Source: Bacillota bacterium (lineage in GTDB: Bacteria > Bacillota > UBA4882 > UBA10575). Taken from it: a stretch of DNA of 16,505 nt. Made by a program: the position numbers and the translations under genes. Below are positions 6,761-13,753 of this stretch, one piece after another; within the stretch, counting starts at the first letter, position 1, and each line of letters opens with the position of its first letter. The notes under the pieces are model-generated. The model ran no database searches and was not told the DNA's origin. It worked only from the letters and a program-made list of their open reading frames with translations. The stretch spans positions 1 to 16,505 of the forward strand of contig JAAZDX010000081.1 of the NCBI GenBank assembly GCA_012512605.1, read 5' to 3'.

Positions 6761-6832
6761 GCAAAGCAGACGAGCATGATTAACGGTTGCTGACAGATCT
6801 TATTGGGAGCTGATTATGGGGTAGGAGTTACT

Positions 6833-6862
6833 TTGGAGTTTTCGGCAGTTTAAAAATATTAT
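6833..6862 (+). promoter_or_regulatory. Probable promoter of block B
   Basis: TTGGAG (6833-6838), an 18-base spacer and TATTAT (6857-6862), 41 bases before the ATG of the transketolase N-terminal subunit. Each box has 4-5 of 6 consensus bases. It would allow block B to be transcribed apart from block A. Confidence 0.42.
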
Positions 6863-6887
6863 TCGGTCGATTTTAAACCGACACGAA
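6862..6887. promoter_or_regulatory. Inverted repeat at the predicted start of the block B transcript
   Basis: ttcggtcg (6862-6869) pairs with cgac-a-cgaa (6879-6887, one bulged a) around a 9-base loop. It touches the -10 box and lies directly before GGGAGGG (6889-6895), so it could be an operator or a 5' hairpin affecting translation. Confidence 0.35.
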
Positions 6888-6902
6888 CGGGAGGGTTGCC
6901 AA

Positions 6903-7739
6903 ATGTTAGCTGCGGAAGAATTGAAACGCCTTCAGGAGGAAGCAGCTGCGGTTCGGAAAGAAGCGATCAAGATGGCCACCAGAGCGGGAACCGGGCATTT
7001 AGGACCGGCTTTAGGGATTACCGATGTGATGTGGGTGTTATATTCCCGCCATATGAAATATGACCCGCAGAATCCTTCCTGGTCCGAGCGGGACCGGTTG
7101 ATTTTAAGTAAAGGCCATAGTTGTTTGGCTTTATATGCAACATTAGCCAAGAAAGGCTTTTTCGATGAGGAGCTTTTAAAGACTTACTGTCGTCAGTTGA
7201 ATACGAAGTTAGGTGGTCATCCCGAACGGGACCTACCGGGCGTGGAGGCTAATACCGGCTCGCTTGGCCATGGTTTCAATATTGGGGTTGGGATGGCGCT
7301 GGCGGCGAAGGTCGATCGGAAGGATTACAAAGTATATACCATCTTGGGCGACGGCGAGACCCAGGAAGGTTCGATCTGGGAAGGCGCCATGTCTGCGGCC
7401 CATTATGGGTTGGATAACTTGGTGGCGATTGTCGACCAGAACAATTTACAAGTCAGTAATTTTGTTGACAAAGTGATGAACATCGAGCCGTTGGCGGATA
7501 AATGGACCAGTTTCGGCTGGGGTGTCCGGGTGATTGACGGTCATGACTATAACCAGATCGACGAGGCGCTAAGCGCCGTACCGTTTATCCCCGGCAAACC
7601 GTCGGTGATCATTGCGAAAATTGTTAAGGGCAAAGGCTTACCGATTGCGGAAAACAAAGTAGAGTGGCACCATAAGGTTCCGACCGCCGAGGAGTACCAA
7701 GAGATGGATAAACTGCTCGGTTTAGGTAGCTTAGAATGA
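6903..7739 (+). CDS. Transketolase, N-terminal subunit
   Basis: A 278-residue protein equal to the thiamine-diphosphate-binding domain of transketolase. It carries 'GTGHLGPALG' (29-38), 'DRLILSKGHSCLALYA', 'GGHPE...NTGSLGHGF' and the ThDP/Mg2+ motif beginning GDGE (149-152) and ending with the Asn pair at 180-181 ('VDQNNLQVS'). It must combine with the C-terminal subunit encoded upstream at 4183-5136, the only such partner in the window, to give an active site at the interface. In split transketolases the N-terminal gene normally comes first and directly adjoins the C-terminal gene; here it comes second, after an isomerase, a PHP gene and a promoter-bearing gap. RBS GGGAGGG (6889-6895), ATG 7 bases on. 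First gene of block B, followed 21 bases later by the transaldolase. Confidence 0.92.
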   Translation: MLAAEELKRLQEEAAAVRKEAIKMATRAGTGHLGPALGITDVMWVLYSRHMKYDPQNPSWSERDRLILSKGHSCLALYATLAKKGFFDEELLKTYCRQLNTKLGGHPERDLPGVEANTGSLGHGFNIGVGMALAAKVDRKDYKVYTILGDGETQEGSIWEGAMSAAHYGLDNLVAIVDQNNLQVSNFVDKVMNIEPLADKWTSFGWGVRVIDGHDYNQIDEALSAVPFIPGKPSVIIAKIVKGKGLPIAENKVEWHHKVPTAEEYQEMDKLLGLGSLE

Positions 7740-7760
7740 AACAGATAAGGAGGAATGAAC

Positions 7761-8945
7761 ATGTCTTTTGACAAAAGCCCCCTCGAGCGATTGCAGGAGA
7801 TCAGCGATGATTTTGAGGGTTGGTGGGATGCTTCGCCCCTGGTTTATTCGGCTTGGAAAGAGAAGTTTTTAAGTGAGCTTCCGGCGGAGAAAAGAGAGAA
7901 ATTTGCCGGTTGGTTAGAGAAACTCTACAACGAGAAAAAACCGGAAGATTCGGTGATTCGTGGTGTGACCACCAACCCCCGTCTCACCCGGGAAACCCTG
8001 GATTGGATTCCAGAAGCCTGTAAACCTTGGATTAAGGAGATTAAAGAGAAGCATCCCGGCGCTTCCCTGGAAGAACAGGCTTGGATGACCTATACGAAGA
8101 TTACGGCCGAGGGTGTCAAGAAATATATGCCCATCTTCGAGCATTCCAACTACAAATACGGCCATGTGAGTGCCCAGGTTGATCCCCGCCTGATTACGGA
8201 CACTCGTGAGATGTTAAGGCAGGGAATTGGTCTTAAAGCTCTTTCCCCCAATATTATGGTTAAATCACCGGCGACCAAACAAGGTGTCTACAACATCATG
8301 CTCCTTACGGCTTTAGGGATTCCGACCAACGCGACCGTTTGCTTTACGGTACCCCAGATCTTAGCGGTGGCCGAAGCCGTTCGGATCGGTAAAGAGCTTG
8401 GACAGGCTAATGGTGTTGACTATTCCCAATGGCGTTCGGTGATCACCATGATGCTTGGGCGCTTTGAAGAAGCGAAAGAATTTAAAGAGCAAGCCGCAGC
8501 AGTCGGTGTTGATCTGGATAATCTAGCCGTTCGGCACTGGGCTGGCTTGGCTGTATGTAAAAAAGCCCTCCGCATCCTTGAGCAGGAAGGTTACGAAAGC
8601 AAGCTACTGCTGTGTTCGGCCCGGCCTGGTCCGACTATTGACAACAAAGTCAAAGTTTGGCATATCGAGAAGATGGCCGGCGAACCCATCGTCTATACGA
8701 TGAATCCCGATATGATCGGTGATTTCCTGAAGTTGTATGAAAACGAGCCCTTGGAGAGCCACCAAGGCGAAGATATTCCCGATGATATTTTAGCCCAGTT
8801 GATTAAGGTTCCTTACTTCCGGCAGGGCTACTATGCCCACGGCCTCACCGCCGACGATTTTGTGAACTACCCGCCATCAGTTACGACAGCAAAAGGTTTC
8901 TCCGGTGATATGCGCCTCTTAGAAGAGTTTGTCGAAAAGGTCTAA
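7761..8945 (+). CDS. Transaldolase-family protein, atypical long form
   Basis: A 394-residue class I aldolase of the transaldolase family. Family marks are 'GVTTNPRL' (about 66-73), 'GHVSAQVDPR' (132-141) and the Schiff-base Lys K168 in 'NIMVKSPATKQGV', followed by 'TNATVCFTVPQILAVAEA' and 'LLCSARPGPT'. Classical enzymes transfer dihydroxyacetone between sugar phosphates. This one is longer than TalB (about 316) or TalC/FSA (about 220), with extra N-terminal sequence ('DDFEGWWDASPLVYSAWKEKF'), and its barrel motifs are unusual, so its donor or acceptor may differ. I choose ATG 7761, not the in-frame ATG 7755: AAGGAGG (7747-7753) is 7 bases from 7761 but only 1 from 7755. It sits between the transketolase N-subunit and the class II aldolase. 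Family firm, substrate open. Confidence 0.87.
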   Translation: MSFDKSPLERLQEISDDFEGWWDASPLVYSAWKEKFLSELPAEKREKFAGWLEKLYNEKKPEDSVIRGVTTNPRLTRETLDWIPEACKPWIKEIKEKHPGASLEEQAWMTYTKITAEGVKKYMPIFEHSNYKYGHVSAQVDPRLITDTREMLRQGIGLKALSPNIMVKSPATKQGVYNIMLLTALGIPTNATVCFTVPQILAVAEAVRIGKELGQANGVDYSQWRSVITMMLGRFEEAKEFKEQAAAVGVDLDNLAVRHWAGLAVCKKALRILEQEGYESKLLLCSARPGPTIDNKVKVWHIEKMAGEPIVYTMNPDMIGDFLKLYENEPLESHQGEDIPDDILAQLIKVPYFRQGYYAHGLTADDFVNYPPSVTTAKGFSGDMRLLEEFVEKV

Positions 8946-9030
8946 ACGACCCAACAGCTGATTTAAACTAACCTGTTCGCAACCTTTATCCTAAGTGCAA
9001 CCGGTTTTGATTCCGAGAAAACTTTAAGCA

Positions 9031-9066
9031 GCTTATTGCGTTGCCCTTCAGGGCAGCGCAATAAGC
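9031..9066 (+). other. Intercistronic hairpin (16-bp stem, 4-base loop)
   Basis: gcttattgcgttgccc (9031-9046) and gggcagcgcaataagc (9051-9066) pair completely with one G-U wobble around the loop ttca. No T run follows. It lies in the 165-base gap between the transaldolase and aldolase genes; no clear promoter is seen there. It may stabilise the 3' end of the upstream message or be a processing site. Confidence 0.65.
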
Positions 9067-9110
9067 CCGATTGGAAAAAGTGATGAGTGGGATTAAGGAA
9101 GTGATCGAAG

Positions 9111-10025
9111 ATGTCTTTAGTTACCACCAAAGGTATGTTATTAGATGCGCGCAGTAGAGGTTATGCGGTCGGCGCTTTTAACGCCAACAATCTGGAAATG
9201 GCGCAAGGTATTGTCATGGCGGCGGAGAAAGAGAACGCACCGGTTATTGTACAGGTTAGTCAAGGTGGCGCCGAACATGGTGGCCTTGAAGAGATGGCGG
9301 CGATCGTCAGAAGTTTGGCCGCCAAGGCCTCCGTACCTGTGGCCTTGCACTTGGACCACGGTGTTGACTTTGTTTACAACATTTGTTGTCTGCGGGTTGG
9401 GTTCACCTCCCTAATGTATGATGGATCGCAGTTAGAGTTTGCCGAGAACGTTCGGATTACGCGCGAAGTGGTGAAAGCGGCGCATGCCGTTGGGGTTCCG
9501 GTCGAAGCGGAACTGGGTCGCGTGCCGAAGGATCCGACCGGAATTACCTTGGAGGACTTGAAAGCATACATGACCAGTCCCGAAGAAGCTGTGGCCTTTG
9601 TGGAACAGACCAATGTGGATTCATTGGCGATCGCCGTTGGTAATATGCATAAGATGAAGCTCAAAGAAGCTAAGATTGATATCGAACGGATCAAAGCCAT
9701 TCGCGAGCGGGTTTCTGTTCCTTTGGTCTTGCATGGTGCGTCTGGAGTTCCCGATGAAGCTGTGGTCGAAGCGGTTAAGGCGGGAATCTGCAAGATTAAT
9801 GTCCACACCCAACTGGGCAAGAGTTTTACCGCGCGGATTCATGAAGTATTTAAAGCCGATCCGAAAACCGTGGATGTCCGCAAGTACCTGGGTGAAGCCC
9901 GGGAAGCCCTTATGGAAGAGGTGCGGGCGAAGATGCGACTCTTCGGGGCCAGCGGCAAAGCCCCTAGTGTGTCCGAGGTTCCTGTTGAACCGGAAGACTA
10001 TATTAAACAAGAGATAGTGGAGTAA
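9111..10025 (+). CDS. Class II (zinc) fructose-bisphosphate aldolase-family protein
   Basis: A 304-residue class II aldolase. Catalytic and zinc residues are visible: 'HLDHG' (80-84; D82 catalytic, H83 zinc), 'YDGSQL' (103-108), 'EAELG' (132-136), H180 in 'GNMHKMK', H208 in 'HGASG', and 'NVHT' (230-233). The family includes fructose-bisphosphate, tagatose-bisphosphate and IolJ-type aldolases, all giving dihydroxyacetone phosphate plus an aldehyde. The zinc His is followed by Lys where fructose-bisphosphate aldolases usually have Gly (GxxHG), in a loop near the donor phosphate, so substrate range may differ. ATG 9111 is preceded by AAGGAAG (9095-9101). It ends block B; a strong terminator starts 15 bases after the stop. 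Family call firm, exact substrate not. Confidence 0.9.
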   Translation: MSLVTTKGMLLDARSRGYAVGAFNANNLEMAQGIVMAAEKENAPVIVQVSQGGAEHGGLEEMAAIVRSLAAKASVPVALHLDHGVDFVYNICCLRVGFTSLMYDGSQLEFAENVRITREVVKAAHAVGVPVEAELGRVPKDPTGITLEDLKAYMTSPEEAVAFVEQTNVDSLAIAVGNMHKMKLKEAKIDIERIKAIRERVSVPLVLHGASGVPDEAVVEAVKAGICKINVHTQLGKSFTARIHEVFKADPKTVDVRKYLGEAREALMEEVRAKMRLFGASGKAPSVSEVPVEPEDYIKQEIVE

Positions 10026-10039
10026 ACCGTTGTGATCCC

Positions 10040-10070
10040 AACCCCTTTCTTGCAGAAGAAAGGGGTTTTT
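10040..10070 (+). terminator. Strong intrinsic terminator of block B
   Basis: aacccctttctt (10040-10051) and aagaaaggggtt (10056-10067) form a perfect 12-bp stem with loop gcag, followed by ttt and a pyrimidine-rich tail (run of five t at 10066-10070). Confidence 0.9.
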
Positions 10071-10077
10071 CTTCTGC
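10052..10077 (+). other. Alternative hairpin exclusive with the terminator stem
   Basis: gcagaagaaa (10052-10061) and tttcttctgc (10068-10077) pair perfectly (10 bp, loop ggggtt). The left arm uses the loop and part of the right arm of the terminator stem, so the two structures cannot form together. Confidence 0.5.
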
Positions 10078-10113
10078 ACTTGGCAAGGGCTTGTTGAAAG
10101 CGGTTGATTGTTG

Positions 10114-10175
10114 CCCGTTAAAACGATGAAGGAAACAATAGGAAAACATAGAAGATATTAACAAGATTTAACGGG
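10114..10175. repeat. 9-bp inverted repeat upstream of the Trp-rich protein gene
   Basis: cccgttaaa (10114-10122) and tttaacggg (10167-10175) are exact reverse complements 44 bases apart. The right arm ends 18 bases before the TTG start at 10194. It could close an RNA leader structure or be two protein half-sites; the function is unknown. Confidence 0.3.
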
Positions 10176-10193
10176 TGAAAGCGGGGATCGAGA

Positions 10194-11309
10194 TTGAGGT
10201 CGACTCTTTTCTGGGTGTTGGTAGGATTGCTCGTCTTTTTTATGCCGGTGGCCGCCCGTGGCGAATGGCGCGTGGACCCGCTGGCGTTGAAGTTAAAGTG
10301 GGCCGAGGAGCAAACGCAGATTCTGTTGGGTGGCGGATGGGGTTATTATGATCCGGCTTTCCGCTGGACCAATGATCTACGGTGGCGAAACAATGCGGCA
10401 CCGACCCAACCCGTTTATTACAAGACGCAACTGCGGCGGAGAATCGGCAGCGACTGGTGGTGGGGCTTGGCCGGACGTTATGCGGTGGCACCGACCTGTG
10501 ATTTTCGTTGGGCGGAGGTTGCATTGGAGAAAACACTGGCGCGGCCGTGGGCTTTACGGGTTTGGGGCGCGGGAGAATGGCGTCGGGTGCGCAGCGGTGG
10601 AACACTGGAGGACTATGATTGGCAGCTGATCGGTTCAAGGCTGCGGTGGCGGCCCCTTCCGCCCCTTCAGTGGAAAAGTGAACTGACTCGGGAGACAAAG
10701 ACATATCCCTCACCGCAGAAATCATCGGTCAAAACCGCTCTGAACAATGAGGTGGCTTTACGCTTCGCCCCCCATACCTTCTACGGCCGTTGGGCGGAGA
10801 GTGTCCGGGTTTATCCGGAGAATGCCTGGAAAAACTATTACTACCGGTCTCTGCGCCTGGAATGGAACTGGGATATTAGCAATACTGCCTATTTTGAAGG
10901 TAACTGTGGTTATAATCAGCAAAGCCAAGGCAGCGGGAAAACCAGTGGCAAGCTGCAGATAACTGGGATTTTAGATTATCCTTCTACCCGGGAATACAAG
11001 CTTAGTTGGCTGTGCTCCGCGGCGAAGACGGTTGTTGACGAATTTTCCATCCCGGTTGAAGAGGAGGATGAGTTACCCGCCGCCGATTGGCGGTTTGGCT
11101 TGCGGTGGCAAGATTTAACGCCGCCTTTAACCCTCCGGATGGAGTTGTTTGGAATAAGGGATGAAGGGGAGATTACCGGCGGGTGGGCCGCCCGTCTCCA
11201 GGGGCATCAGCGGCGGTTCCGTTGGACCTTAGGGTTGGCACCCAGGGGAGGATTCTATCCGTCGGCGGAGAAAGGATATTGGGTGGAAATAAAGTATTAT
11301 CTGGAATAA
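10194..11309 (+). CDS. Secreted Trp-rich beta-strand (outer-membrane-like) protein, unknown function
   Basis: I do not recognise this 371-residue protein. It opens with a clear signal peptide ('MRSTLFWVLVGLLVFFMPVAARG', cleavage likely just before 'EWRVD'). The mature part has many short alternating polar/aromatic segments and ends with an aromatic strand ('YWVEIKYYLE'), as in beta-barrel outer-membrane proteins. It has 26 Trp (7%), several as 'RW', 'RVW' or 'WWW', and very few Cys. The start is TTG: an in-frame stop lies at 10176-10178 and using the next Met (10242) would destroy the signal peptide. The ribosome site is weak (GGGGA, 10183-10187). It precedes the Memo-AMMECR1 gene by only 12 bases, so the two are probably co-transcribed. 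A barrel fold implies a diderm cell; this is an inference. Confidence 0.72.
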   Translation: MRSTLFWVLVGLLVFFMPVAARGEWRVDPLALKLKWAEEQTQILLGGGWGYYDPAFRWTNDLRWRNNAAPTQPVYYKTQLRRRIGSDWWWGLAGRYAVAPTCDFRWAEVALEKTLARPWALRVWGAGEWRRVRSGGTLEDYDWQLIGSRLRWRPLPPLQWKSELTRETKTYPSPQKSSVKTALNNEVALRFAPHTFYGRWAESVRVYPENAWKNYYYRSLRLEWNWDISNTAYFEGNCGYNQQSQGSGKTSGKLQITGILDYPSTREYKLSWLCSAAKTVVDEFSIPVEEEDELPAADWRFGLRWQDLTPPLTLRMELFGIRDEGEITGGWAARLQGHQRRFRWTLGLAPRGGFYPSAEKGYWVEIKYYLE

Positions 11310-11321
11310 GGGGGGAGCTGC

Positions 11322-12716
11322 ATGTTAATCTACGGGGCTTTGGTTCCGCACCCACCGATTATACGGTCGGAGATCGGGGGAGAAGAGACGAAGAAGGCGC
11401 GTAAAACGGTGGAAGCCATGGAGCGCCTGGCTCAGCGCCTCGCAGCGCTGAAACTGGATACGATCCTGATCTTTTCCCCACATGGTCCGGTTTTCCAGGA
11501 TGGACTGGCGATCCGGGGCGGACCGCGGTTAAAGGGAAACCTGGCCCGTTTTGGTCTTTCTCGCCAGTGGGAATGGGAGGTTGACCAGGAACTGGCCGCC
11601 GCGATCATCAGCGATGCCCAAAAGGAGGAGATTCCCTGTCTGCAATTGACGGCGGAGGACCTTTATGGTTACGGGTTGGGTGCCGACTTGGATCATGGCG
11701 TGGTGGTGCCCCTTTCCTTTTTGGCCGATGATTCGGTTAAACTAGTGGCGACCGGGATGTCGCTCCTTCCCTGGTTAGAACAATATCAGTTGGGAGTGGC
11801 GATAGGGCGAGCCGTGCACAAGTCACCACGGCGGATTGGGGTGATCGCCAGCGGCGATCTTTCCCATTGTTTGCATCCGGGGGCGCCGGTGGGCTACGAC
11901 CCACGGGGCAAAGAGTTCGATGAGACCCTGATGGCTTTGTTACAGGCGCAAAACCGGGCAGCCCTCTTTGATCTTGATCCGCTTATGGTGGAGAAGGCGG
12001 CCGAATGCGGATTCCGTAGCCTCCTGATGTTACTAGGCGTTTTTGATGGGTGGCAGGTGGAGATGGAAGTATTAAGTTACGAAGGGCCTTTTGGGGTTGG
12101 TTACGGGGTGGTCAGCTTTGAACCGCAAGGGGAAGGCGACGGTAAATCCAGTCTACTTTCGGATCTTCGCCACCGGCGGGAAGAAGTGCTGCGTACCCGC
12201 CGGGCGGCCGAATCGCCCTTTGCGCGTCTGGCCCGCCAAACGGTGGAGAACCATCTCTTAGGCACAGCATCTTCAACTGACCAGGGGGACTTACCGCCGG
12301 AAGCGTTGCAGCCGGCGGGTGCCTTTGTCTCGCTTAAAAAACATGGTGCGCTGCGGGGTTGTATTGGAACTATATTTCCGACCCAGCCGACTTTTCTGGA
12401 GGAGATTAGGCATAATGCCATCTCTGCCGCGTTGCACGATCCCCGGTTTGATCCGGTCCAAGCAGAGGAACTTCCCGACCTGGTTTATACGGTCGACCGG
12501 ATCCAACCTCCCGAACCGGTGGCAGGACCGGCGGATCTGGATCCGCAAAAGTATGGAGTTATTGTGCGCAGTGGGGGAAAAACCGGACTCCTTTTACCCA
12601 ATTTAGAAGGGGTGGAAACCGTCGAAGAGCAGCTGGCCATCGCGAAAAGAAAAGCCGGAATTGGTCTCAACGAACCGGTGGAACTGGAACGGTTTGAAGT
12701 GGTCAGGTACGTTTAG
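11322..12716 (+). CDS. AmmeMemoRadiSam fusion: Memo/extradiol-dioxygenase-like domain plus AMMECR1 domain
   Basis: A 464-residue two-domain protein. Residues about 1-268 match the Memo/class III extradiol dioxygenase (LigB-like) fold, with the usual His set visible as H10 ('LVPHPPI'), H54 ('SPHGPVF'), H125 ('LDHGVVVPLSFL') and H182 ('SGDLSH'). A charged linker (about 270-297) leads to an AMMECR1 domain with the hallmark LRGCIGT (344-350), 'LHDPRF' and 'YGVIVR...LLLPNLEGVETVEEQL'. Memo, AMMECR1 and a radical SAM enzyme recur together across bacteria and archaea as the AmmeMemoRadiSam system; its reaction is not, to my knowledge, known. Here the first two parts are one polypeptide, supporting physical cooperation. 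The radical SAM gene follows after 41 bases. RBS GGGGGAG lies about 5 bases upstream of the ATG. Confidence 0.93.
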   Translation: MLIYGALVPHPPIIRSEIGGEETKKARKTVEAMERLAQRLAALKLDTILIFSPHGPVFQDGLAIRGGPRLKGNLARFGLSRQWEWEVDQELAAAIISDAQKEEIPCLQLTAEDLYGYGLGADLDHGVVVPLSFLADDSVKLVATGMSLLPWLEQYQLGVAIGRAVHKSPRRIGVIASGDLSHCLHPGAPVGYDPRGKEFDETLMALLQAQNRAALFDLDPLMVEKAAECGFRSLLMLLGVFDGWQVEMEVLSYEGPFGVGYGVVSFEPQGEGDGKSSLLSDLRHRREEVLRTRRAAESPFARLARQTVENHLLGTASSTDQGDLPPEALQPAGAFVSLKKHGALRGCIGTIFPTQPTFLEEIRHNAISAALHDPRFDPVQAEELPDLVYTVDRIQPPEPVAGPADLDPQKYGVIVRSGGKTGLLLPNLEGVETVEEQLAIAKRKAGIGLNEPVELERFEVVRYV

Positions 12717-12757
12717 GCGAAACAAGGGGCGAAAGGCAGCGGGGAAGGAGTCGTCAG

Positions 12758-13753
12758 ATGACGGAAAGGAAAGCCACTTATTACCGGACATTACCTGATG
12801 GAAAAGTCCTTTGCACCCTTTGTCCTCAGGCTTGCCGCTTGGAAGAAGGAGAGAGCGGCCGCTGCCGGGGCCGGGTCGCCCGTGGGCAAAAACTGTATAC
12901 AGTGACTTACGGCCGGGTTTCTGCGTTAGCCTTCGACCCGATGGAGAAAAAACCGCTTTACCATTTTTTCCCGGGAAGCTTAGTCTTGTCGGTGGGTACG
13001 GTCGGTTGTAACCTGCACTGTCAATTCTGCCAAAACTGGCGGATTGCCCAGGGTGAAGCGGCAACGGAGCAGATCTCTCCGGAACAGCTGGTTAAACTGG
13101 CGGTGGAGGCGAAGGGGAAAGGCAACATTGGCCTTGCTTACACTTACTCCGAACCATTGGTCTGGTTTGAATATATTTTCGATACAGCCCGTCTGGCACG
13201 GAAGCGGGGGTTGAAAAATGTCTTGGTGACCAACGGCTATCTTAATCCCGAACCACTAAAAGAATTACTACCCTATCTTGATGGGGTCAACCTTGACTTG
13301 AAAGGCCCGGACGCTTTTTACCAAAAACATTGTGGGGGTCGGCTCGCGCCGGTGATGAAAACGGCCGAACAATTGGCGGGCCGGGTCCACCTGGAGGTGA
13401 CCAGTCTGATAATTCCGGGGGAGAATGATAGCCCCGATACGATCAGGGATTTGGTTGGCTTTTTAGCCGGGCTCGACCGGAAGATACCCCTCCATTTTTC
13501 CCGGTATTTTCCCCAGTACCGCTTGGATAATCCGCCGACCCCGTTTGCGACTCTCGAACAAGCCTATCGCCTCGCCCGCGAAAAACTGGCTTATGTCTAT
13601 ATTGGCAATATTACCGATCCCAAGTATAGTGCGACGTATTGCTCCGGGTGCGGGGCGGTGTTGGTAAAGCGGTCGATTTACGGCGTTAAACTTGATGGGA
13701 TCGAAAACGGGCACTGCGCCGCGTGTGGGAAAGAGGTTGATATTATCTTATGA
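12758..13753 (+). CDS. amrS: AmmeMemoRadiSam system radical SAM enzyme
   Basis: A 331-residue radical SAM protein, the usual length for this family (COG1180, PflA-like). The [4Fe-4S] motif CxxxCxxC is C84, C88, C91 ('CNLHCQFCQNW'). An N-terminal Cys cluster (C19, C22, C26, C36) and a C-terminal zinc-ribbon-like set (C295, C298, C320, C323) could hold further metal sites. 'YTYSEPLVWFEY' and 'GVNLDLKG' are family features. The enzyme should cleave S-adenosylmethionine to a 5'-deoxyadenosyl radical; its target is unknown, with the Memo-AMMECR1 product upstream the obvious partner. AAGGAG (12744-12749) is 8 bases from the ATG. Its stop overlaps the next ATG (ATGA), coupling it to the corrinoid adenosyltransferase. 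The symbol is used by analogy with the family name. Confidence 0.93.
   Translation: MTERKATYYRTLPDGKVLCTLCPQACRLEEGESGRCRGRVARGQKLYTVTYGRVSALAFDPMEKKPLYHFFPGSLVLSVGTVGCNLHCQFCQNWRIAQGEAATEQISPEQLVKLAVEAKGKGNIGLAYTYSEPLVWFEYIFDTARLARKRGLKNVLVTNGYLNPEPLKELLPYLDGVNLDLKGPDAFYQKHCGGRLAPVMKTAEQLAGRVHLEVTSLIIPGENDSPDTIRDLVGFLAGLDRKIPLHFSRYFPQYRLDNPPTPFATLEQAYRLAREKLAYVYIGNITDPKYSATYCSGCGAVLVKRSIYGVKLDGIENGHCAACGKEVDIIL

Larger units (their letters stand above)
6588..6902 (+). other. 315-base intergenic region between blocks A and B
   Basis: No gene is seen. It contains a short hairpin (cggtca-gga-tgaccg, 6597-6611) just after the PHP gene, a tandem ctgaaaa repeat (6612-6625), a LacI-type operator-like sequence (6751-6760), a probable promoter (6833-6862) and an inverted repeat (6862-6887) before the ribosome site. 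No clear terminator with a T run ends block A. Confidence 0.6.

Noticed and set aside
6749..6763. CcpA cre-like site (tgtaacgtttcgca)
   Set aside because: The spacing between the TGTAA half and the CG is one base short of the cre consensus; kept only as a weak LacI-type site.
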